Shown here: positions 15,153 through 22,866 of the stretch, piece after piece
How the letters are laid out: every line of letters starts with the position of its first letter
Numbering within the stretch: the first letter of the stretch is position 1
Assembly: GCA_019306365.1 (NCBI GenBank)
Contig: JAFDLS010000040.1
Location: forward strand, 1 to 33,597
Direction of reading: 5' to 3'
DNA length: 33,597 bases
DNA from: Deltaproteobacteria bacterium
GTDB taxonomy: Bacteria; Desulfobacterota; Desulfarculia; Adiutricales; JAFDHD01
Translations under genes and position numbers: made by a program
The notes under the pieces: model-generated
The model's database searches: none
Told to the model about the DNA's origin: nothing
Seen by the model: the letters and a program-made list of their open reading frames with translations, nothing else

Positions 15153-16586
15153 ATGGCCCGGCTTCAAATAAAAGACCTTCCAGACACAAAAGCCATCGGA
15201 TTTTTCCCCCAAAAAACAGGGCCCATTTCCTTAAGTTCACGAATCCACACCTTCCATGAAAACGGCCACAGGGTAGTTAGTCCCAAACAGACAATCCAAA
15301 GGTTAGCCGGCGTCCTTAAGCAAAATCACATTAATTTTTCAAGCCAGCGAGTTCGTTCATCCCCGCGAAGCAAGCTGGATGAATATTTCTTTGTGCATAG
15401 GGTTACTTCTGATATTTTATGGGACAACTTTGGAAAAGATTACGCGTTGGGCAAAGGATTGACCCGCGATCAGTCGGTTGTCAGCGGCCTTAGTGAACTG
15501 ATCGAACGCTTTTCAGCGCTTTTACAACCGGAAGATGAGTTTTTGGAGTTGTCCGCGCATGACCTTAAAAAAAGGGGAGAACAAATTCTTCACCCCCGAG
15601 TCATGGGCCTGCCCGGCCCAAAACAGATAACCCTAAAAAAGCTTGATCCTTTTTATGAAGATCGCCCCATCAAGTGGGCTAAAGGTTGGCACCTGCTTAA
15701 TGAAAAGCCCGTTTTCGCGCCCATTGCTTACACTCACCTTTTCCCGGCCAGTGTAATTGGCGCTCCCAACCGGTTGGTAGAAAATCGTCCGAACGGGTTG
15801 GCGGCGGGTAATTGCCTGGAAGAAGCGATTCTCCAGGCCATACTGGAGCTTGTGGAAAGGGATGCCCAGGCCATATTTATCTGGAACCAGCTTCCCATGC
15901 CCGAAATCGATTTGAAGACACTGCCTCAAAAAAACAACTTCGAGCTCCACCGGGTCCTGAACGCGGCTCAGGCCAGCGGTCTCAAGGTAATTCTAAAGGA
16001 TATTACCTCTGATATAAAAATACCCACCATCTACGCGTTTGGTATAGATGAAATGGAAGAAGGCCCCGCTTTCCAATGGGGCGTGGGGTCACATCTGGAT
16101 CCGTCCATCGCTGTCTCACGCGCCCTCACTGAACTGATCCAGGTAAGAACGGTATTTTCGAGATTTAAAAAGGCCGTACCGAAAAATATTGAGGCTCAGC
16201 ATTCATCTCAATGGCTTTCAGAAAATGAGGAAGCCGTGCGGTTTATGAAATTCTGCTATCTGGACGCCTGGGAATCAGTCCGCTATATTACTCAAACGCG
16301 CCGGACCATTTCTTTTAAGGATATATCCGCCCCTTCTGACAAGGACATTCTGACTGAAATCAAATATTGTTTCGAGCAGATTTCCGGGGCGGGATTAACG
16401 GATGTGATTGCGATCAATCACACCCGTTTCGGTTTGGATTTTCCTGTGGTGCGCGTCCTTATTCCCGGTTTGGAGTTCATTCCCTGGGCGGATTATCGTT
16501 TTATTGATAATGCCAATCGCAGGCTGGCGCGTCCTTCTATCGACTACGTCTTTGGAAGCGGGAAGGATAGTAATTTTCTTCTTTGA
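15153..16586 (+). CDS. YcaO-domain ATP-dependent peptide backbone-modifying enzyme
   Basis: A 477-residue YcaO. Family enzymes phosphorylate peptide amides to make azolines, thioamides or amidines. ATP/Mg motifs are present: GKGLTRDQSVVSGLSELIER (E115, E118), then RPNGLAAGNCLEEAILQAIL, continuing ELVERD (N220, E224, E232, D237), then ALTELIQVR, and a late VVRVLIPGLEFIPWADYR. The C-terminus, SIDYVFGSGKDSNFLL, lacks the PxPxP end of classical cyclodehydratases. No E1-like/ocin-ThiF or TfuA partner is in the window, so it acts alone or with a distant partner. The N-terminus MARLQIKDLPDTKAIGF copies the precursor leader start (MPRIKIKDLP). A family A repeat lies just upstream and another just downstream. 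Enzyme family is firm; azole, thioamide and amidine outcomes are all open. Confidence 0.93.
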   Translation: MARLQIKDLPDTKAIGFFPQKTGPISLSSRIHTFHENGHRVVSPKQTIQRLAGVLKQNHINFSSQRVRSSPRSKLDEYFFVHRVTSDILWDNFGKDYALGKGLTRDQSVVSGLSELIERFSALLQPEDEFLELSAHDLKKRGEQILHPRVMGLPGPKQITLKKLDPFYEDRPIKWAKGWHLLNEKPVFAPIAYTHLFPASVIGAPNRLVENRPNGLAAGNCLEEAILQAILELVERDAQAIFIWNQLPMPEIDLKTLPQKNNFELHRVLNAAQASGLKVILKDITSDIKIPTIYAFGIDEMEEGPAFQWGVGSHLDPSIAVSRALTELIQVRTVFSRFKKAVPKNIEAQHSSQWLSENEEAVRFMKFCYLDAWESVRYITQTRRTISFKDISAPSDKDILTEIKYCFEQISGAGLTDVIAINHTRFGLDFPVVRVLIPGLEFIPWADYRFIDNANRRLARPSIDYVFGSGKDSNFLL

Positions 16587-16658
16587 ATGGCCATGGTTAT
16601 CTCAGCGAGAAGAGAGTATTAACAAAAATATCGAATCGATCTTCAATAAATCATTAAA

Positions 16659-16831
16659 GAGGCCTCTGCAAAACCAGTAATTTTGTTGAAATCGCGGAAG
16701 GTGAAAAATTAACCCGCAGGAATATTACTAATATTTCGAGGACTTAAATTTGAGCCTGGCATATGCCGCTGCAGCATCAGCGAAGCGGCGCTCATGAGGT
16801 CAGCTAAAGGACGAAGTTTTGCAGAGGTCTC
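16659..16831 (+). mobile_element. Family A MITE-like repeat, copy 6 (long form, 5-bp duplication)
   Basis: 173 bp, ends GAGGCCTCTGCAAAAC / GTTTTGCAGAGGTCTC, flanked by TTAAA on both sides (16654-16658 and 16832-16836). It contains the extra 32-bp GC hairpin (GCCGCTGCAGC...GCGAAGCGGC) that the short form lacks. It ends only 21 bp before the third radical SAM start codon, so it occupies that gene's 5' leader region. Confidence 0.92.
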
Positions 16832-16852
16832 TTAAAGGCAGTTAAATCTAAA

Positions 16853-18436
16853 ATGAAAGTCCTGCTCATTCAAAACAGCCCATTTGAAACACACCGCTCA
16901 TGGAATTACCTGGAACACCTTGGGCTTGGCTTTTTAGAAAAAGTTCTTACAGAACATGGCTTTTTGGTGGATGTTTTCGATGCGACCTGGAACTGGGATG
17001 ACGCGAAGTCAACAATTAAGAAGACATGGCCGCCGAAAAAAAATTATCACCTGATCGGATTTTCAGTAAACCGTTCAAACTTTGCGGCTTCGGCAGAAAC
17101 GATAAAACTGCTCAGGGAAAAGGGATTTAAGGGCCATATCACCCTGGGAGGTTATTTCCCTACTTTTCACTTCGAAAAAATACTCAGCAATTTTACCGAA
17201 ATCGACTCGATCGTTCTGGGACACGGTGAAAACACCTTTCTTAGACTCTGCCAATCTATTAGAGAAAACAAATCACCTGAAGATATACCGGGCCTAGCCT
17301 TTCGTTCTGACCATAAAAGAGTCAAGTCAAGCCCTAATTTTGAGACAGAAATTTTTTTGAAAACGGTGGGAATTCCCATCCATCGCCCTCGTTACGGCGT
17401 GGCCAGAATGATCACCAGTCGCGGTTGTCATTATCGGTGCACGTTTTGCTGTATAAACTCTTTTGACCGATACAATTTCAAAAGCAAACATCACAGACGC
17501 AGCCTGGATGAAGTACTGGAAGAAGTTGACCTGCTGGTTCATGAACATAATGTAAATCATATCTGGTTTTCTGATATGGAATTCATTGGTAAGGACAAGA
17601 AATTTGTAGGGGATTTTTGCGATCATATTATTAAAAAGGGTTACGATATTACTTTCGAGGCTGACTGCCGTGTCGATTCCTTAAATGAAACCGTAATAAA
17701 AAAAATGTCCAAAGCAGGGTTCAACGCCTTGTTCCTGGGTGTGGAAAGCTTTGCGGATCGTCAAACAGACGACTACAATAAGTTTAAAAAGAATTATGAT
17801 AAGAATAATATTTTCGAAATTGTTTCGCTAATGAAGAAGTATAATGTCACTCCTCGGTTTGGTTTTATTATGTTCGATAAAAACACGACCATAGATGACC
17901 TTATTCTCAATCATCAGGTCATATCATCCTCGGTCGGATACGGCACGTTGGACGGTCTTGCCAATAAACTGGCCGTGCTGCCTGGCACAAAAATCGAATC
18001 CGATTATCTAGAAGACAAAGAGCGCTGCTGGCAGGTTGAGATCGATAAAAACAACCGCCTTGAATCTCACCTCTATTACCCGCAGTATAAATTCAAAGAT
18101 CCCAGGGTTGTATTTTTATATGAAGTCAGTTTTTCATTTCGTAACAAGATTACACGGCTGCAAGAATTGTTTGATCAATATCTAAAAGAAGAGTCCTTGT
18201 CGTATGGAAAACACACGGCTATTCTCTGGGACATTCGTGATTTATTTGGGCAAATTTTTGAGCGTTTACTTTCTTTTGTTAAGGAGGAAAGTCCACCCTT
18301 TTATTATTCAGATGAATTGAGGCAGGAATTGGATGACATTTTCGTGGATTACTGTGCTCAGTTTGGGTTTGCATCACAAACTATTCAAAATATCCTTGAT
18401 GAGGAATATAAAAACCCGGGCATGCCCCACCCTTAA
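16853..18436 (+). CDS. B12-binding radical SAM enzyme (third)
   Basis: A 527-residue paralog of the enzyme at 10758. The cobalamin domain covers residues 1-140 (LGLGFLEKVLTEHGFLVDVF, HITLGGYFPTFHFEKIL, IVLGHGENTFLRLC). The cluster motif is RGC192-HYR-C196-TF-C199, followed by another Cys (C200). The core continues with DMEFIGKDKKF, LFLGVESFADRQTDDYNKF and RFGFIMFDKNTTID. A C-terminal region of about 170 residues follows the core, as in the first enzyme. There is no good ribosome binding site: a mobile repeat ends 21 bp before the ATG and may have altered its expression. It probably modifies the same precursor; which residue or reaction cannot be told. Confidence 0.9.
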   Translation: MKVLLIQNSPFETHRSWNYLEHLGLGFLEKVLTEHGFLVDVFDATWNWDDAKSTIKKTWPPKKNYHLIGFSVNRSNFAASAETIKLLREKGFKGHITLGGYFPTFHFEKILSNFTEIDSIVLGHGENTFLRLCQSIRENKSPEDIPGLAFRSDHKRVKSSPNFETEIFLKTVGIPIHRPRYGVARMITSRGCHYRCTFCCINSFDRYNFKSKHHRRSLDEVLEEVDLLVHEHNVNHIWFSDMEFIGKDKKFVGDFCDHIIKKGYDITFEADCRVDSLNETVIKKMSKAGFNALFLGVESFADRQTDDYNKFKKNYDKNNIFEIVSLMKKYNVTPRFGFIMFDKNTTIDDLILNHQVISSSVGYGTLDGLANKLAVLPGTKIESDYLEDKERCWQVEIDKNNRLESHLYYPQYKFKDPRVVFLYEVSFSFRNKITRLQELFDQYLKEESLSYGKHTAILWDIRDLFGQIFERLLSFVKEESPPFYYSDELRQELDDIFVDYCAQFGFASQTIQNILDEEYKNPGMPHP

Positions 18437-18478
18437 TTTAAATCCGGGTTCTCGTATCGCGTAGGGAATTTATATTTT

Positions 18479-18650
18479 GAGGCCTCTGCAAAACCAGTAA
18501 TTTTGTTGAAATCGCGGAAGGCGAAAATTTACCCGCAGGAATATTGCTAATATTTCGAGGACTTAAATTTGAGCCTGACATATGCCGCTGCAGCGTCAGC
18601 GAAGCGGCGCGCATGAGGTCGGCTAAAGGACGAAGTTTTGCAGAGGCCTC
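18479..18650 (+). repeat. Family A MITE-like repeat, copy 7 (long form)
   Basis: 172 bp with terminal inverted repeats GAGGCCTCTGCAAAAC / GTTTTGCAGAGGCCTC, a perfect 16-bp match. Includes the 32-bp inner hairpin. The flanks (ATTTT and AAATT) are not a clear duplication. It lies between the third radical SAM gene and the VOC gene, in the same orientation as copies 5 and 6. Confidence 0.9.
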
Positions 18651-18721
18651 AAATTGACAAATCGCCGGATATTTAATAACCTTCTCGTAAATCAACAAAT
18701 ATAACCAGGAGGCTGGATATT

Positions 18722-19168
18722 ATGGAAAAAGCAAAGAGCCCGGTACTACAGTTAAAAACGGTTGATCAAATAAGTATCGCGGTAAAGGATATCGACCAGG
18801 TAATTGAGAACTGGTCCTCGATGTTTGGCATCGGTCCCTGGACCTTCAGTGAAATTGGAGGCACCGACGCCAAGGGACGCAGCTGGAAGGCGAGGATGGC
18901 CTTTGCTTACCTCGGCCCGCTCCAAATCGAACTGGTACAGCCGGTGGAAGGTCGAATTTTCCAGTCTCGCTTTTTGGATACATTTGGCGAGGGGCTGCAT
19001 CACCTGGGGTTTTACGTGGATGATGTGGATCAGGAAGCTTCCAAACTTGAAGCAAACGGGGCCAAGATGCTGATCAACGATCCAGGCAATTTTGCTTACC
19101 TTGAAAGCGGCGGCCCAGGCGGTGTCATTTTTGAAGTTATGAAAAGGGCTCAGCAGCAGGAAACTTAA
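18722..19168 (+). CDS. VOC-superfamily (glyoxalase/methylmalonyl-CoA epimerase-like) protein
   Basis: A 148-residue protein with two beta-alpha-beta-beta-beta modules. The family positions are visible: VDQISIAVKDIDQVIENW at the start, LGPLQIELVQPVEG, LHHLGFYVDDVDQEASKLEA in the second module, and GGVIFEVMKR at the end. The first metal-ligand position, His in methylmalonyl-CoA epimerase, is Gln here (Q16). The other likely ligands (E in QIEL, H in LHHLG, E in IFEV) are kept. It has a strong AGGAGG ribosome binding site. It is the last plus-strand gene before a 780-bp gap, and it may be part of the RiPP cassette (isomerase or self-protection) or a separate catabolic enzyme. Confidence 0.85.
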   Translation: MEKAKSPVLQLKTVDQISIAVKDIDQVIENWSSMFGIGPWTFSEIGGTDAKGRSWKARMAFAYLGPLQIELVQPVEGRIFQSRFLDTFGEGLHHLGFYVDDVDQEASKLEANGAKMLINDPGNFAYLESGGPGGVIFEVMKRAQQQET

Positions 19169-19190
19169 GGCGAACAGTATTGATGTTTAT

Positions 19191-19239
19191 GGCGGCTTAA
19201 CTGGCGGGAAAGTTTTTAGAACTCAGTTATATGGCCGCC
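19191..19239 (+). terminator. Possible terminator after the VOC gene
   Basis: GGCGGC-TTAACTG (19191-19203) can pair with CAGTTA-TAT-GGCCGCC (19224-19239), with a short bulge, followed by CGTTTTATT. It would end the RiPP cassette transcript. The stem is imperfect. Confidence 0.45.
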
Positions 19240-19948
19240 CGTTTTATTAAAAAACATCTTTACCTGAAATGACTTAATCGCCCCGGTTGCGATACCTATA
19301 TTTTTAAAATGGGAAATGGGTGTAGATACCCACGGGGTACGCCCGTGGTCTTCAACGTTTTTACTGATAAAACCCGGATATTTCTAACCTGGGCCGGCCA
19401 AAGACCTCATTTCTTCCAAAGGCATCGCTCGTCGCCGTGACAAACCAGACCAAGACGAGCGACGCTTTATGAATAGGAAAGTTATATTTAAAATAGCAAT
19501 TATTTTAGTACGATAATACTTAAATTCATTGAATATTTTAAGCCGCAAAACAGCACCTAAAAAACACTATAATAATAATTATTATTAACTTGACATTCAT
19601 CTCTTTGAATTGTTACGGTGATTTAATTTCCAACACGTTAGTAATGGTCAGGTCTTTTTATCTCAAAATTAGCGTTTTGGTCTAAATCGCGGAGAAAGAA
19701 AATTTAACCCGCAGGAATATGTTAAATATTTCGAGGACTTAATTTTTTGTACGACAATGAGTTAGGGTAAACAAACTTTTTTGAGATGGCTTCAAGATAG
19801 AAGTTTATTGCTTACCACACGAGGCAATGAAGTCCGATCCCACAGTGAATCAAAAAACTATAAAGATCATTTCTTATCTTTCGAAACTAGTTTTCCCAAA
19901 ACCCAATCCACCCAATCCCCTAAACTATATTTATAAAGGAGGAAAAGG
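19240..19948. other. Intergenic region before the second Dpp-type operon
   Basis: No supported gene. It holds the hairpin CCACGGG / CCCGTGG at 19330-19348, a longer stem GCATCGCTCGTC / GACGAGCGACGC at 19422-19465 (one mismatch, 20-nt loop), the family A-related repeat at 19661-19786 and a TTGACA at about 19591 without a good -10 box. Confidence 0.5.
19661..19786 (+). repeat. Family A-related repeat, copy 8 (divergent ends)
   Basis: It shares the central block (AAATTTAACCCGCAGGAATAT and ATATTTCGAGGACTTAA) with the other copies. Its ends are different: TCTCAAAATTAGCGTTTTGG at the left and TTTTTTGAGA at the right, which form their own short inverted repeat. It defines a second subtype; copy 3 has this subtype's left end. 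Confidence 0.7.
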
Positions 19949-21652
19949 ATGACTAAACGACCAAAGGGTGTGACACGAAGAGAGTTTATAGAACTCGCCG
20001 CAGTTGGAACAGCAGGCGTGACGACTGTTGGTCTGGGAACATCATCTGCCTTTGCCGCAACACCCAAGCGAGGCGGAACCCTCAACTGCGGTATGCCGTT
20101 TTTGATTCAAAACCCTGACCCCCATCGACGCACAGGAACCTGGGCCCGCCAATTCATGGCCTTGAGCTGGGAAGGTTTGGTTACACCAACTTCCGTAGGG
20201 GAGCGCATGCGGATTACCAGGGAGAAAGGACCGGACGCTGTCCCGGAGGTGCAGCCCATGTTGGCTGACAGCTGGGAGATCGAGAAAAACGGCGCCCGGT
20301 ATGTTTTTCACCTCAAAAAGGGAGTGAAGTTCCACCATGGCAAAGAGCTGGATTCCGGGGACGTGAAATGGAGCTGGGAGCGAATTAAAGACCCGGCGCA
20401 CCGATCCACGGCGCGAGCTATTCTGACTCAATTTCTCGACACCGTTGAAACACCGGATAAATACACGGTCGTGGCCAACCTTTCAAGACCGTATGCCGCC
20501 TTCCTGATCGGCAATGCCTGGTGTAATACCTGCATTTTGCCCAAGGATTCTATACCCCAAGGAGCCATCTGGGGCGAAACCCCGACATTCAAGCCCGACA
20601 GGGTCGCCCCCCCGGGCACCGGCCCCTTTGAAGTCGCCGAGTATCAGCAGAAACACCAGGCGGTTTTCAAGAGGCACGAGAATTACCGTGTCCCCGGCCT
20701 GCCCTATCTGGACAAGGTTGTCTACAAAATCATCAGCAAACCTTCCCCGCGGACCATGGCCTTACGGGCTGCAAATATTGATTATGCTAACGGCTTGGAA
20801 TCAAACTGGGCAGGAAACATCCTGAAAGGGAAGATGGACAAGATTGAACAGCCGATCCATCTGAAAGAAGAAAAACTGATCGTATGGGCTCACCAATATG
20901 GCGGTACTCACGCCTTGTACCCGAACAGCCATGATAAGCTGGGGAATTCTCCCTTCAGGGACGTGCGGGTGCGCCAGGCCCTGGATCTCTGCATTGACCG
21001 CTACAAGCTGTGCAAGGTGCTTTACGGAGATCTCATGATTCCCAAGTACCAGGGCTTTCATCCAGCGATCTCGCCCTGGGGTTTTAAGGATATCAAACCA
21101 AAGCCGCCGAACATTGAAAAGGCAAAACAACTGCTTAAGGAAGCCGGTTATCCCAACGGTGTTGACGTGGATTTCTACGTTACACCTACCTGGGGTAAAC
21201 AGGACGTCATGGCTCAAATCGTTCAGCAGATGGCTAAACCGGCTGGATTCCGCATGAAGATCATCCCGCAGGTGGGCCTGCAGTACTGGGGCCATATCAG
21301 GGCGCGTAACTACCATATCATGGTCTATGGCCTTATGGGTGAAGACCCCATGAATTTTTATTACTATTACCTGCACGGCCGGCCTGAAAAACCCTGGGAT
21401 GGATATGGTATACTCGGGGCCAAAGATGAAATCATGAATCAGCTCCTGGACGATATGGCCGGAGAAATAAACCCGAAGAAGCGTAAGGCCAAGTTCAAAA
21501 AGGTGGTCTTAAGGTCTAATGAACTGGGCTATTTCATCCCTTACGGGGAGCCTATTACGGTGAACGGCTGGAACGAGAAATTAAAGAACTTCAAGCCGTG
21601 GAACTACTATTTTCCGGAGGAGGGTTTCAGGGAAGTCTGGATTGACACTTAA
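19949..21652 (+). CDS. ABC transporter substrate-binding protein, family 5, Tat-exported
   Basis: A 567-residue periplasmic receptor of the second Dpp/Opp importer. The N-terminus TRREFIELAAVGTAGVTTVG has a twin-arginine motif (TRREFIE) before a moderately hydrophobic segment, with cleavage likely after AFA (residues 33-35). The protein is therefore folded before export, unlike the Sec-type receptor at 4402. Family 5 blocks: GGTLNCGMPF, LADSWEIEKNGARYVFHLKK, DSGDVKWSWERI, GTGPFEVAEYQ, VRQALDLCIDRYKL, and KAKQLLKEAGYPNG. It starts after AAAGGAGG. The two permeases and two ATPases follow in order. Tat use may mean a bound cofactor or a need for cytoplasmic folding. Substrate unknown. Confidence 0.94.
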   Translation: MTKRPKGVTRREFIELAAVGTAGVTTVGLGTSSAFAATPKRGGTLNCGMPFLIQNPDPHRRTGTWARQFMALSWEGLVTPTSVGERMRITREKGPDAVPEVQPMLADSWEIEKNGARYVFHLKKGVKFHHGKELDSGDVKWSWERIKDPAHRSTARAILTQFLDTVETPDKYTVVANLSRPYAAFLIGNAWCNTCILPKDSIPQGAIWGETPTFKPDRVAPPGTGPFEVAEYQQKHQAVFKRHENYRVPGLPYLDKVVYKIISKPSPRTMALRAANIDYANGLESNWAGNILKGKMDKIEQPIHLKEEKLIVWAHQYGGTHALYPNSHDKLGNSPFRDVRVRQALDLCIDRYKLCKVLYGDLMIPKYQGFHPAISPWGFKDIKPKPPNIEKAKQLLKEAGYPNGVDVDFYVTPTWGKQDVMAQIVQQMAKPAGFRMKIIPQVGLQYWGHIRARNYHIMVYGLMGEDPMNFYYYYLHGRPEKPWDGYGILGAKDEIMNQLLDDMAGEINPKKRKAKFKKVVLRSNELGYFIPYGEPITVNGWNEKLKNFKPWNYYFPEEGFREVWIDT

Positions 21653-21672
21653 ATAAATATCAGTAAAGCGAA

Positions 21673-21705
21673 TCTCCGGGGCGGCTTAAACCCCCGCCCC
21701 GGAGA
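21673..21705 (+). promoter_or_regulatory. GC-rich intercistronic hairpin after the Tat-type receptor gene
   Basis: TCTCCGGGGCGG, a 9-nt loop and CCGCCCCGGAGA form a perfect 12-bp stem, followed by AT-rich sequence. It lies between receptor and permease genes and probably causes partial termination or protects the receptor mRNA. Confidence 0.7.
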
Positions 21706-21895
21706 ATAAAAATCAGATATTTTTTTGGATTTTTTAAGCATTTTATGATTATTTCTTTGTGTCAAATTTTAAGCCTACAAGAAATAATTTAGATTTCGTG
21801 GATACATATTCCCAGAAATGAAACCTTTCCTTCCCTTGCACAGCAAGGGATCTTTTGGCGAATCCTCATGAAATCGTATTTAAGGTGACACCGAA

Positions 21896-22849
21896 ATGAG
21901 TTTCACTCAATTTCTAATTAGAAGACTTCTTTATGTACTGCCTACCATATTTCTGGTGACGGTGGCCGTATTTTCCATCCTCCAGCTTGTTCCGGGAGAT
22001 CCGGTGGACGCCCTTCTGCAAGAAGGCATGCAGGATGAGGAAATGCGCGCAATTTTAAACAAGCAATACGGTTTTGATAAACCCATATATATCCAATATA
22101 CTCGATGGATGTCCAGGGTGATGCGGGGTGACCTGGGTGATTCGATCCTGCATGGCAGACCGGTCGCTACGATACTGAAGGACGCCCTTCCGCGTACGGT
22201 CTATCTGGCCGTCGCGGCCATGTCATTGGCCGTGACTCTTTCTTTTCCATTGGGCATTTTCGCGGCGGTGAAACGTAAAACCTGGATAGACTACACGGCC
22301 CAAGTCACCGCGCTGCTCGGTCTTTCAGTACCCGGGTTTTGGGCCGCTTTAATGTTGATGCTTTACTTCGGACTTATGCTGGGGTGGTTCCCGGTTGTGG
22401 GATATACGCCTCCCAGTGAAAATTTTTGGTCCTTTTTGCATCACCTTTTTCTTCCGGCTTTTACCCTAGGGCTCGAAATGGTTGCTGTTCAGACCAGGAT
22501 GACGCGTTCGACCATGCTGGATGAATTAAACAAGGATTACGTGCAGACTCATCAAGCACAAGGGCTTCCAGAGAGGACGATTATAGCGCGCTACACACTC
22601 AAAAACGCCATGATTCCAACCTTAACGATCGTTTCGATTCGTTTTGCCGCCCTCCTTGGAGGTACGGTGGTCATCGAGTCTGTATTCGCATGGCCCGGAA
22701 TCGGACTCACGATCTACGACGGGATCATGACTAAGGATTTTCCGGTGGTGCAGGGTGGAATTTTGGTGCTGTCCTTTTCTTTTATTTTTATAAATTTGCT
22801 GGTGGACATAGCCTACAAATGGCTCGATCCCCGGATCACGCTTGAATAA
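21896..22849 (+). CDS. Dipeptide/oligopeptide ABC transporter permease, DppB/OppB family
   Basis: A 317-residue inner-membrane permease. It starts MSFTQFLIRRLLYVLPTIFL (first helix), followed by LVPGDPVDALL, the usual periplasmic block. Later, VPGFWAALMLMLYFGLMLGW and the EAA loop AQGLPERTIIARYTLKNAMI are diagnostic, as is the C-terminal DPRITLE. It pairs with the DppC-type protein encoded 17 bp downstream. Related to the permease at 2334 but not a recent duplicate. It lies 243 bp after the receptor gene with a hairpin between them, so it may be translated at lower level than the receptor. Confidence 0.94.
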   Translation: MSFTQFLIRRLLYVLPTIFLVTVAVFSILQLVPGDPVDALLQEGMQDEEMRAILNKQYGFDKPIYIQYTRWMSRVMRGDLGDSILHGRPVATILKDALPRTVYLAVAAMSLAVTLSFPLGIFAAVKRKTWIDYTAQVTALLGLSVPGFWAALMLMLYFGLMLGWFPVVGYTPPSENFWSFLHHLFLPAFTLGLEMVAVQTRMTRSTMLDELNKDYVQTHQAQGLPERTIIARYTLKNAMIPTLTIVSIRFAALLGGTVVIESVFAWPGIGLTIYDGIMTKDFPVVQGGILVLSFSFIFINLLVDIAYKWLDPRITLE

Positions 22850-22866
22850 ACAGGTGGAAGAGTTTC

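Noticed and set aside
246-19786. CRISPR array
   Set aside because: The repeats are 126-173 bp, dispersed over 19 kb in both orientations, with inverted ends and target duplications; no regular spacers and no cas genes.
20801-21376. 191-codon minus-strand open frame
   Set aside because: Shadow of the Tat-type receptor gene on the other strand.
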